NCBI GenBank assembly: GCA_027533455.1
Contig: JAPZUC010000002.1
Coordinates: 1-64,000 of the forward strand
Direction: 5' to 3'
From: Porphyrobacter sp.
GTDB taxonomy: Bacteria > Pseudomonadota > Alphaproteobacteria > Sphingomonadales > Sphingomonadaceae
DNA length: 64,000 nt
Part shown: one piece after another, positions 8,687 through 15,726 of the stretch
Layout: each line of letters opens with the position of its first letter
Position numbering within the stretch: the stretch's first letter is position 1
Position numbers and translations under genes: made by a program
Notes under the pieces: generated by a model
What the model saw: only the letters and a program-made list of their open reading frames with translations
What the model was told of the DNA's origin: nothing
Database searches by the model: none

Positions 8687-8997
8687 TACACGCGCTCCTT
8701 GCTCTCGAGGCCAAGCGGGACGCCCGCGCTTTCATCGACCCGGCGCGTGTCGCGCAGGGCTTCGATCTGGGTGGCAATGTCATAGCCGCGGTCGGTTACG
8801 ATGCGTTCGAGCACCTGCACCCGGTCTTCGAGCTTCTGGATGTGGGTCGCGTATTGCGCGGCCTTTTCGGCGGTATGTTCGGCAGTGGCCCCCAGCTGCA
8901 TCTCGGCGATCTTTTGCTGGTGCTTGGTCCAAATGGCGACGATCGGGATCATCAGGGCGATGATGGGGATCATGACGCCAAGCTGTGCTGGATCCAT
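8686..8997 (-). CDS. PspB-like one-TM zipper protein (paralogue)
   Basis: A 103-aa protein with a very hydrophobic segment at residues 5-24 (two IPI blocks), a linker and a coiled coil whose core is EDRVQVLERIVTDRGYDIAT followed by QIEALRD. It is the first of five consecutive paralogues downstream of pspC and lies 30 bases after it, the largest gap inside the operon. Family membership is inferred from the shared tail. Relation to canonical PspB rests on the TM-plus-zipper layout. Confidence 0.8.
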   Translation of the reverse strand: MDPAQLGVMIPIIALMIPIVAIWTKHQQKIAEMQLGATAEHTAEKAAQYATHIQKLEDRVQVLERIVTDRGYDIATQIEALRDTRRVDESAGVPLGLESKERV

Positions 8998-9027
8998 TGT
9001 TCGTGTCCCTGTTATGCGTATTCAGGC

Positions 9028-9405
9028 CTAGCGCAGCCGCTCGATTTCGGCGGTCAGGCGCGGATTGCTGCTGACGTAGTGCGCTTCAACTGCGGCCAGG
9101 CGGCGGTCGATGTCGCGGAAGTTCGCCTTGATCTCGCGCGCGGTGCGGCGCGGGCTCTGGCGGACGCCCTGCCAGTACTTCTGCTCGCTGGCGTCACGGT
9201 ACAGATAGGGCGGCTTCTTGCTGAGCAGGGCGCCGGCGACGAAATAGGCGAGGATCGTCAGACCGCTCAGCATGAAGATCGACAGGAAAGCCGCCATCCG
9301 CACCCAGAACACATTGACCCCGGTGTAGTCGGCGATCCCGGCGCAAACGCCCATCAGCTTGGCATTGTGCTTGTCGCGGTAAAGCGTGGTGCGGGGGCTG
9401 TTCAT
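9028..9405 (-). CDS. pspC: Phage shock protein C, PspC domain
   Basis: A 125-aa inner-membrane protein that in known systems senses envelope stress with PspB and relieves PspA inhibition of PspF. The PspC domain spans about residues 5-65 (YRDKHNAKLMGVCAGIADYTGV, then a hydrophobic helix). The C-terminus carries a zipper (IDRRLAAVEAHYVSS) ending TAEIERLR, the same tail grammar as in the five downstream paralogues. The start overlaps the pspB stop by four bases. Confidence 0.9.
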   Translation of the reverse strand: MNSPRTTLYRDKHNAKLMGVCAGIADYTGVNVFWVRMAAFLSIFMLSGLTILAYFVAGALLSKKPPYLYRDASEQKYWQGVRQSPRRTAREIKANFRDIDRRLAAVEAHYVSSNPRLTAEIERLR

Positions 9406-9707
9406 GCGCGGGTTCCTTTCTTCTCGGCGATCAGCGCTTCGAGTTCGCGAAGTTGCTGGTTGTCCTGTTCGTGCTCGGCGATCAGCCGGCGGGCAGGGGT
9501 GAACTCCGGATCATCGGAAGCAACCAGCCGTTCAACCGTGTGCATCCGCTCGTCGAGCCGCTTGGCGAGGTTGTAGAGTTCTTCCAGCAGCACCTCGTCA
9601 TCGGCGGTGATGGTGGGCGCGGTCTTCCACTTGGTCATATAGTGCAGCACCATCCACGGCAGGCCGATGAAGATGGCGGCGATGGCCATAACGCCTTCGA
9701 TGTCCAT
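9402..9707 (-). CDS. pspB: Phage shock protein B-like
   Basis: A 101-aa protein with one TM helix (about residues 3-24) and a long cytoplasmic coiled coil containing DERMHTVERLVASDDPEF, the PspB-type 'LE-I-----P-F' ending. It is followed by an extra acidic and heptad tail (about 25 residues) not seen in enterobacterial PspB. It lies between pspA and pspC, three bases after pspA, as in classical pspABC operons. It is probably required with PspC for signal transfer to PspA. Confidence 0.85.
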   Translation of the reverse strand: MDIEGVMAIAAIFIGLPWMVLHYMTKWKTAPTITADDEVLLEELYNLAKRLDERMHTVERLVASDDPEFTPARRLIAEHEQDNQQLRELEALIAEKKGTRA

Positions 9708-9710
9708 GTT

Positions 9711-10400
9711 TTACTTCCCCTCGCTTGCGTCGTCGGCCTTGCCGAGCGCTTTCTTCATGGCTTCCAATTCGTCATCAATCGCGTCCGAACCGGCGAGCGC
9801 AGCAATTTCATCGGCGAGCGACGGCGGTCCCTCTTCGGCAATGCGCAGCGCGTCGGCGCGCCCTTCGGCGTAATCGACGCGGCGTTCGAGCTGGTCGAAG
9901 CGGGCGAGCGCTTCATCGGTGCGTTCGGTGCTCATCAGGGTGCGCAGCTTGACCCGGTTCTCGGCGCTTTCGAGGCGCGCGGCGATCGCGGTCTGGCGGC
10001 TGCGCGCCTCGCGCAGACGGTGCTGCAGCTTGGCGATGTCTTCCTCGTAAGCGCGCAGCGCGTCGTCGAGCACCGCGATCTCGGTCTTGAGCTGGTCGGC
10101 CATGTCGCCGGCCTTCTTCTTCTCGACCAGCGCGGCGCGGGCGAGGTCCTCGCGATCCTTGCTGAGCGCAAGCTGCGCCTTCTCGGCCCAATCTGCCTGC
10201 AGGCGGTCAAGCTTCACGCAGTGACGGTGCATTTCCTTCTGGTCAGCGATGGTGCGAGCCGCGCTGGCGCGGACTTCGACCAGGGTTTCCTCCATTTCGA
10301 GGATGATCATGCGGATCATCTTCTGCGGATCGTCCGCCTTGTCGAGCATGTCATTGAAGTTGGATGCGAAGATATCAAGCGTGCGACTGAAAATGCCCAT
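9711..10400 (-). CDS. pspA: Phage shock protein A (ESCRT-III-related membrane effector)
   Basis: The PspA/IM30 core is 229 aa from MGIFSRTLDIFASNFNDML, the canonical N-terminus with its membrane-binding amphipathic helix. The rest is almost entirely coiled coil (about residues 25-190). PspA binds and inhibits PspF and, on envelope stress, coats and stabilises the inner membrane. A GGAG ribosome-binding sequence lies 8 bases before this ATG, supporting the short form. The frame is open upstream for another 96 codons to an ATG at 10688, so a longer product is possible. The C-terminal 30 residues are acidic and include another DELEAMKKAL heptad. Confidence 0.93.
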   Translation of the reverse strand: MGIFSRTLDIFASNFNDMLDKADDPQKMIRMIILEMEETLVEVRASAARTIADQKEMHRHCVKLDRLQADWAEKAQLALSKDREDLARAALVEKKKAGDMADQLKTEIAVLDDALRAYEEDIAKLQHRLREARSRQTAIAARLESAENRVKLRTLMSTERTDEALARFDQLERRVDYAEGRADALRIAEEGPPSLADEIAALAGSDAIDDELEAMKKALGKADDASEGK

Positions 10401-10688
10401 GAAGGCTACTCCATCGAGAAACGAATTGCCCCGGTCCCGCTGTGCGACTCGGTCGCCGTTCGGGTTTTCGGAGTTTTGCCGGGACTGCGCCGGGTCGGGA
10501 CGGCGACGCAAGGCCTCGATTTCCTCGTCGAGGCGCGTCAGTCGGCCTGACGAAAGCAGGCGGGTGGGTTGGGCCGGAGCTTCGCTGCCATGCGCATCGC
10601 GGGTGGGGCGTGCGTTGCGGGTAGCGTCGGCAGGGGGGACGTCTTGCGAGGGGCGCTCCGGCCCGAGGGGGTCAAAGGGGTCGCCCAT
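10401..10688 (-). other. In-frame 96-codon extension upstream of PspA
   Basis: An open segment fused in frame to pspA, starting MGDPFDPLGPERPSQDVPP one base after the preceding stop codon (TGA-G-ATG). It is proline and charge rich and contains RLTRLDEEIEALRRRP, which resembles the EIEALR tail of the other operon proteins. Either PspA has a long isoform of 325 aa, or this is untranslated or separate coding sequence. The internal pspA start has the better ribosome-binding site. Confidence 0.4.
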
Positions 10689-10689
10689 C

Positions 10690-10887
10690 TCAAGCGATCT
10701 CGATCATGACGGTGGCTCCGCTGGCAGGGTGGGGAAGCGGCGCCGCGCGGGCGGCCCCAGGCTGGAGCTGCGATGACAGCGCAACCATCATCACCATGGC
10801 GCCAATGCTGGCGATCGCGGCATGCCCGAGCTTGGTGCTCCAGAAGCTGCCCGATGAACGGTCATGTGCGGCGTTGCGGTTGATCAT
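10690..10887 (-). CDS. 65-aa one-TM protein, first gene of the psp operon
   Basis: A small ORF starting MINRNAAHDRSSGSFWS, with one hydrophobic helix at about residues 20-40 (AAIASIGAMVMMVALSSQL) and a short tail ending VMIEIA. It directly follows the sigma54 promoter, so it is the first product made on induction. The leader GGGAGGCCCACA-ATG closely resembles the leader of the 37-aa microprotein at 33589. The function is unknown. The longer ORF reading from 11016 has no support, because the transcript should start near 10919. Confidence 0.7.
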   Translation of the reverse strand: MINRNAAHDRSSGSFWSTKLGHAAIASIGAMVMMVALSSQLQPGAARAAPLPHPASGATVMIEIA

Positions 10888-10928
10888 TGTGGGCCTCCCA
10901 GAAGGTGTCCGTTGTCTTGCCGGGTATT

Positions 10929-10949
10929 CTGCACACCGCGTGCCAAACT
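10929..10949 (-). promoter_or_regulatory. Sigma54 promoter of the psp operon
   Basis: On the minus strand AGTTTGGCAC-GCGGT-GTGCA gives a -24 GG at 10944-10943 and a -12 GC at 10932-10931 with the required spacing (consensus TGGCAC-N5-TTGCA, one mismatch). Transcription should start near 10919. A bEBP gene (pspF) is divergent, as expected for PspF-sigma54 control. Confidence 0.85.
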
Positions 10950-10954
10950 GCGGG

Positions 10955-10964
10955 AATGGCCGAA
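10955..10964 (-). promoter_or_regulatory. TTCNGCCATT element upstream of the psp promoter
   Basis: The minus strand reads TTCGGCCATT, five bases upstream of the AGTTTGGCAC block. The same element (TTCCGCCATT) occurs at the same distance from the sigma54 promoter of the 37-aa microprotein genes. Candidate protein-binding site; its role is inferred. Confidence 0.5.
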
Positions 10965-11009
10965 AAGCGCCGTTTTTTTCGCAACGGGGAAGGTGGGTGT
11001 TGGTCTCTA

Positions 11010-11039
11010 TTGCCAAGCATTGGGGGTTTTCACTATAGT
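11010..11039 (+). promoter_or_regulatory. Sigma70-type promoter of pspF, probably leaderless
   Basis: TTGCCA (11010-11015) and TATAGT (11034-11039) are 18 bases apart. A start about seven bases after the -10 box falls on the ATG of pspF at 11046, and no ribosome-binding sequence precedes that ATG. A leaderless, weakly translated pspF message is therefore likely. Confidence 0.5.
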
Positions 11040-11045
11040 TTGGAT

Positions 11046-12092
11046 ATGAAGCACGAGAGCCAGTTCATCGGTCAGTCCGGGGCCTTCCTCGACGCGGTCG
11101 AACGTGCCTCGCGTGCTGCGGCCATGAACCGCCCCGTCCTCGTCATCGGCGAGCGCGGGACGGGCAAGGAACTGATCGCCGAACGCCTCCACCGCCTCTC
11201 GACCCGCTGGGATGAGCCGCTTGTTACGATGAACTGCGCGGCGCTGCCCGAAACCCTGATCGAGGCCGAGCTGTTCGGACACGAGGCGGGGGCCTTCACT
11301 GGCGCCACCAAATCGCGCGCCGGGCGCTTCGAGGAAGCGGACCGGGGCACGCTGTTCCTTGATGAGCTGGGCACACTCAGCATGGGCGCGCAGGAGCGGC
11401 TGCTGCGCGCGGTCGAGTATGGCGAAGTGACCCGCATCGGCGCCTCCCGCCCGATCCGGGTCGATGTGCGGATTGTCGCGGCAACCAACGACGACCTGCC
11501 CGCACTCGCGGCTGCGGGCGAATTCCGCGCCGATCTGCTTGATCGCCTCTGCTTCGAAGTCATCACGCTGCCGCCCTTACGGGTGCGTGAAGGCGACATC
11601 GGCGTACTGGCAGAGTATTTCGGTCGCCGTATGGCCGCAGAACTCGATTGGGACCGCTGGCCGGGCTTTGCGCCTCACGTTATGGATGCGCTCGAAGACT
11701 ATCCTTGGCCCGGAAATGTGCGCGAGCTGCGCAATGTTATAGAGCGCGCGGTCTATCGTTGGGACGGGCCGGACATGCCGATTGCGCATGTCCAGTTTGA
11801 TCCGTTCGACAGCCCCTGGCGTCCGCGCCCTCCCGAACATCGTCGCAGCAGTGCCAGTCCCGGCGTGCCTTCGGCGGGCGCAGGGGCGATCGGCACCCCG
11901 ATGGCGGCGGTGAGTTTCGATACGGTCGACGACTTGCGCGCCGCAGTCGACGCCCACGAGCGGGCTATTCTCGCGCACGCTCTGGGCAAGCACCGCTGGA
12001 ACCAGCGCCAGACCGCTCGCGCACTCGGCCTCACATATGACCAGCTACGCCACTGTATCCGCAAGCACGCGCTTATGGAGGGACAGGACTGA
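11046..12092 (+). CDS. pspF: PspF, sigma54-dependent activator of the psp operon
   Basis: A 348-aa bacterial enhancer-binding protein without a receiver domain, as in PspF. AAA+ motifs: Walker A GERGTGKE (residues 35-42), the sigma54-contact loop GAFTGA (82-87), Walker B LFLDE (103-107), and sensor WPGNVRELRN. A Fis-type helix-turn-helix occupies about the last 45 residues (RWNQRQTARALGLTYDQLRH). It should bind upstream of the divergent sigma54 promoter and be held inactive by PspA. About 35 residues of Pro/Ser linker (near 255-290) join the two domains. The start at MKHESQFIG is the family start. Confidence 0.94.
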   Translation: MKHESQFIGQSGAFLDAVERASRAAAMNRPVLVIGERGTGKELIAERLHRLSTRWDEPLVTMNCAALPETLIEAELFGHEAGAFTGATKSRAGRFEEADRGTLFLDELGTLSMGAQERLLRAVEYGEVTRIGASRPIRVDVRIVAATNDDLPALAAAGEFRADLLDRLCFEVITLPPLRVREGDIGVLAEYFGRRMAAELDWDRWPGFAPHVMDALEDYPWPGNVRELRNVIERAVYRWDGPDMPIAHVQFDPFDSPWRPRPPEHRRSSASPGVPSAGAGAIGTPMAAVSFDTVDDLRAAVDAHERAILAHALGKHRWNQRQTARALGLTYDQLRHCIRKHALMEGQD

Positions 12093-12198
12093 TCGCGCCG
12101 GCGCGCTAGCGACTGGCGGGGCCGCAGCGCAGCCACATAATGGCCCTAGGGCATTGCCAGACACGATTTTCAAACTCCAAGGCCATCGTCGGCGGATT

Positions 12199-12603
12199 AT
12201 GATGGCAGAGCCCGTCCCACCCGCTGATGCTGGAGAAACGAAGCCCGTAGGCCACCGTGGATCGGCCCGACTGCGGCTGGCGATCTCTGCGCGACTCGTG
12301 TCGATATATTCGACGCAAAATTCTATCCTGCTCGACATTTCAAGCACTGGCGTGCGTCTCGCGCTGCACCAACCGCTGCCGATAAATCAGTCAGGCTACA
12401 TCGAATTGGGCCGGTTCTCGGTTTTCGGCTTGATCATACGCGCCGAGCGTGGGCGCGATGGCGGCGTCAACGCGATGCTGTTCGACGAGCCGATTGCCAA
12501 GGCGCATGTGCTCGAAATCCGTAAACTCGCTGAAGACTTGGAACTGCTCCAGCGCGAGGCGCTGCTAGATCAGGCGCGTCGCTGGGTGACCGGGGAGAAG
12601 TGA
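12199..12603 (+). CDS. PilZ-domain protein
   Basis: About 134 aa from the MMAEPVPPAD start. An Arg-rich segment (HRGSARLRLAISARL) near residue 25 is followed by LLDISSTGVRLALHQPL. This corresponds to the PilZ D/N-x-S-x-x-G motif, although the RxxxR element is not canonical. Such domains usually bind cyclic di-GMP or are degenerate relatives. The C-terminal 40 residues are helical. It follows pspF by about 100 bases and precedes the rimP operon; an earlier in-frame start overlapping pspF is possible but less likely. Confidence 0.75.
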   Translation: MMAEPVPPADAGETKPVGHRGSARLRLAISARLVSIYSTQNSILLDISSTGVRLALHQPLPINQSGYIELGRFSVFGLIIRAERGRDGGVNAMLFDEPIAKAHVLEIRKLAEDLELLQREALLDQARRWVTGEK

Positions 12604-12765
12604 TCGCGTGCACGCCCGGGAGCACGGTTCGCTCTTGCCAATTCGTACATGAGCGACTAATTGCACCGCCAATCCCGGCATTGTCGTGACAAGGTTTGGA
12701 TGCTGGCGCCTCCGGGGGCCGGCCCGAAACCGCGTTTGCGCAATGCTTCTGCACCGAAAGACTCA

Positions 12766-13329
12766 ATGACCGATATCGCGCGTCTGACCCAGCTGATCGA
12801 ACCGGAGGCAACCGCCTTGGGGTTTGAGCTGGTGCGCGTGGCGATGCTGCCATCCGAAGCTGGCGATGGCGGTATGTCCCTGCAAATCATGGCCGAGGAT
12901 CCGGCGACCGGACAGCTGGTGATAGACCAGTGCGCTGCGCTGTCACGCCGTGTTTCGGATGTGATCGATGCTGCCGAAGAAGCCGGGGAAGAGCTGATCG
13001 AAGGTGCCTATCACCTCGAGGTTTCCTCGCCCGGCATCGACCGCCCGCTCACCCGCGAGAAAGATTTTGCAAACTGGGCCGGTCACGAAGTGCGGATTGT
13101 CATGGACAAGGCCTATGCTGGCCAGCGCGTCAACAAGGGCGTGCTTGGCGGGCTCGAGGATGGTATGATCCTCGTCAAAGAGGTGAAGGCCGGCGACGTG
13201 CGTCTGCCGCTTACGGAAATTCATACTGCGAAGCTCGTCCTCACCGACGCGCTGATCGCCGCCACCCGCCCGCTGGATACCAGTGGTGCTGACGAACTCA
13301 TCGAAGATACAGAGAAGGCAGACGACTGA
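12766..13329 (+). CDS. rimP: Ribosome maturation factor RimP
   Basis: A 187-aa 30S assembly factor, the first gene of the rimP-nusA-infB operon. The N-terminal alpha/beta domain (MTDIARLTQLIEPEATALGFELVRV) and the C-terminal SH3-like domain are visible, with the signature YHLEVSSPGIDRPLTREKDF near residues 83-102. The start MTDIARL matches the family, and the in-frame Met 35 codons upstream does not. The stop overlaps the nusA start (TGATG). The 160 bases upstream presumably hold the operon promoter; I see no certain boxes there. Confidence 0.95.
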   Translation: MTDIARLTQLIEPEATALGFELVRVAMLPSEAGDGGMSLQIMAEDPATGQLVIDQCAALSRRVSDVIDAAEEAGEELIEGAYHLEVSSPGIDRPLTREKDFANWAGHEVRIVMDKAYAGQRVNKGVLGGLEDGMILVKEVKAGDVRLPLTEIHTAKLVLTDALIAATRPLDTSGADELIEDTEKADD

Positions 13330-14957
13330 TGAGTGCCATTTCCGCCAACAAGGCAGAACTCCTTGCAATCGCCAACGCGGTCGCCTCGGAAAAGATGATC
13401 GACAAGTCGATCGTCATCGAGGCGATGGAAGAAGCGATCCAGAAATCCGCGCGCAACCGCTATGGCGCGGAGAACGACATTCGCGCCAAGCTCGATCCGC
13501 TGACCGGCGATCTGACACTGTGGCGCGTTGTCGAGGTGGTTGAAGAAGTCGAAGACTACTTCAAGCAGGTCGATCTGAAGCAGGGCGAAAAGCTCCAGCC
13601 CGGTGCCAAGGTCGGCGACTTCATCGTCGATCCGCTGCCCCCCGTCGATTTGGGCCGCATTGACGCCCAGTCCGCCAAGCAGGTGATCTTCCAGAAGGTC
13701 CGCGATGCCGAGCGCGAGCGCCAGTTCGAAGAGTTCAAGGACCGGCAGGGTGAAGTCATCACCGGCGTGATCAAGTCGGTCGAATTCGGCCACGTGATCG
13801 TCAACCTCGGCCGCGCCGAGGGCGTGATCCGCCGTGATCAGCAGATCCCCCGCGAAGCCGCCCGCACCGGCGAGCGCGTGCGTGCGCTGATCACCAAGGT
13901 CGAGCGCAACAACCGCGGACCGCAGATCTTCCTCAGCCGTGCGCACCCCGACTTCATGAAGAAGCTGTTCGCGCAGGAAGTGCCCGAAATCTACGACAAC
14001 ATCATCGAGATCAAGGCCGCTGCCCGCGACCCGGGCTCGCGCGCCAAGATTGGTGTGATCAGCCGCGATTCGAGCATCGATCCGGTCGGTGCCTGCGTCG
14101 GCATGAAAGGCAGCCGCGTGCAGGCCGTCGTCCAGGAACTCCAGGGCGAAAAGATCGACATCATCCCGTGGTCGGAAGACACCGCGACCTTCGTGGTCAA
14201 TGCGCTTCAGCCCGCCACGGTCAGCCGCGTCGTTCTCGATGAAGACGATGGCCGCATCGAAGTGGTGGTGCCGGACGACCAGCTCAGCCTCGCGATCGGT
14301 CGCCGCGGCCAGAACGTGCGTCTGGCAAGCCAGCTCACCGGCCACCAGATCGACATCCTGACCGAGGAAGAAGCCTCGGAAAAGCGCTCGAAGGAATTCG
14401 CCGAGCGTTCGAAGATGTTCGAGGAAGAGCTCGACGTCGATGAAACCCTTTCGCAGTTGCTGGTGGCCGAAGGCTTCGCCGAGCTCGAGGAAGTGGCTTA
14501 CGTCGATCTCGCCGAACTCGCGAGCATCGAAGGCTTCGACGATGAACTCGCCGAGGAACTCCAGAGCCGCGCGCTCGAAGCGCTCGAGCGTCAGGAAGCT
14601 GCGCACCGCGAAGTGCGCCGTGGTCTGGGCGTGGAAGATGCGCTTTCGGAAATCCCGCACCTTACCGAAGCGATGCTGGTCACGCTCGGCAAGGCGGGGA
14701 TCAAGACGCTCGACGATCTGGCCGATCTCGCCACCGACGAGCTGATCGCCAAGAAGCGCGAAGCACCGCGTCGCCGCAACAACGACGCTGCCGGCCCGCC
14801 GCAGCGCCGCCCGCAGCGCGAAACCGACAAGGGCGGCGTGCTGGGCGAATACGGCCTGTCGGAAGAGCAGGGCAACGAGATCATCATGGCCGCGCGCGCG
14901 CACTGGTTCGAAGACGAGCCTGTTGAGGAGGCCGCCCATGCGGACTCCACCCAATGA
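13329..14957 (+). CDS. nusA: Transcription termination/antitermination factor NusA
   Basis: A 542-aa RNA-polymerase-binding elongation factor. Order: NusA N-terminal domain (about 1-130), S1 domain around [16 protein letters not shown], two KH domains ([14 protein letters not shown] and [18 protein letters not shown]), then an acidic helical region. An HhH-like segment ends near residue 490. A basic linker ([11 protein letters not shown]) precedes a short C-terminal acidic tail. It is located between rimP and ylxR as in most proteobacteria. Confidence 0.97.
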   Translation: MSAISANKAELLAIANAVASEKMIDKSIVIEAMEEAIQKSARNRYGAENDIRAKLDPLTGDLTLWRVVEVVEEVEDYFKQVDLKQGEKLQPGAKVGDFIVDPLPPVDLGRIDAQSAKQVIFQKVRDAERERQFEEFKDRQGEVITGVIKSVEFGHVIVNLGRAEGVIRRDQQIPREAARTGERVRALITKVERNNRGPQIFLSRAHPDFMKKLFAQEVPEIYDNIIEIKAAARDPGSRAKIGVISRDSSIDPVGACVGMKGSRVQAVVQELQGEKIDIIPWSEDTATFVVNALQPATVSRVVLDEDDGRIEVVVPDDQLSLAIGRRGQNVRLASQLTGHQIDILTEEEASEKRSKEFAERSKMFEEELDVDETLSQLLVAEGFAELEEVAYVDLAELASIEGFDDELAEELQSRALEALERQEAAHREVRRGLGVEDALSEIPHLTEAMLVTLGKAGIKTLDDLADLATDELIAKKREAPRRRNNDAAGPPQRRPQRETDKGGVLGEYGLSEEQGNEIIMAARAHWFEDEPVEEAAHADSTQ

Positions 14958-15717
14958 GCGCCTGACGTCCGACATCGCTGAGCCGTCGCTTTCCGCTAAG
15001 GCGGAGAGCGAGCGGCGCTGTATCCTCACCGGGGCGACCTCGGTGCGGGATGTGCTTGTGCGTCTGGCGATCTCGCCCGACGGGCTGGTGCTGCCCGATG
15101 CCGCAGCCAAGGCGCCGGGGCGGGGCGCATGGATCGGCGTTACCCGCGCAGAGCTTGAAGCGGCGCTGGCCGAGGGCCATCTGAAGAAATCGCTGATGCG
15201 CGCCTTCAAGGGCGCGCCTCTCACTATTCCCGATGATCTGCCGGCACGGGTCGAGGCTGCGCTGGCGCGGCATCTCGGCGACCGGCTGGGGCTGGAACTG
15301 CGCAGCGGCAATATCGTGATGGGTTCCTCCCGGATCGAGGAACAGGCCCGCAGCGGCCGTATCGCCGTGTTGCTCCATGCCAGCGATTCCAGCGACGACG
15401 GTCGGCGCAAGCTCGACCAGGCGTGGCGGGTTGGCAATGACGCTGAAGGATCGGGCCAGCGCGGTGCGGTCTTGCCCCTAGACCGCCATGCGCTGTCTGT
15501 GGCATTGGGCCGCGACAACGTGGTCCACTTGGGCGTTGCCGGTTATCCCGGCGATATGCGGGCCGCAAACCGCGTGCTTCAGGCGGTATACCGGCTGGTG
15601 CATTACGCCGGGAATGACGGGACGAACGCGACGAACGATACAGGCCGGGACGCTCCCGGCGACGCTGATCTGCTGGAGGGCGGGGCGGCGCATGTTGATG
15701 AATACGTGAAGGACTGA
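14938..15717 (+). CDS. ylxR: YlxR (DUF448) RNA-binding protein with L7Ae-like second domain
   Basis: About 259 aa from MRTPPNERL. The N-terminal domain (about 10-100) is YlxR/DUF448, here RRCILTGATSVRDVLVRLAI and GRGAWIGVTRAELEAAL. The usual CV/C-S residues are partly replaced. The second domain (about 110-220) resembles the ribosomal L7Ae/YlxQ fold (ARSGRIAVLLHASDSSDDG). The gene starts inside the 3' end of nusA (20-base overlap) behind a GAGGAGG ribosome-binding sequence and is followed after 9 bases by infB. The C-terminal tail is acidic and probably disordered. Confidence 0.88.
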   Translation: MRTPPNERLTSDIAEPSLSAKAESERRCILTGATSVRDVLVRLAISPDGLVLPDAAAKAPGRGAWIGVTRAELEAALAEGHLKKSLMRAFKGAPLTIPDDLPARVEAALARHLGDRLGLELRSGNIVMGSSRIEEQARSGRIAVLLHASDSSDDGRRKLDQAWRVGNDAEGSGQRGAVLPLDRHALSVALGRDNVVHLGVAGYPGDMRAANRVLQAVYRLVHYAGNDGTNATNDTGRDAPGDADLLEGGAAHVDEYVKD

Positions 15718-15726
15718 CGAGCGATA

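Noticed and set aside
10690..11016. A 108-codon version of the first psp protein beginning at 11016
   Set aside because: The sigma54 transcript would start at about 10919, downstream of that ATG, and the extra N-terminus has no ribosome-binding site.
13221..15518. 765-codon minus ORF opposite nusA and ylxR
   Set aside because: The antisense frame of a strongly conserved gene, with low-complexity Asp/His/Val composition and no recognisable domain.
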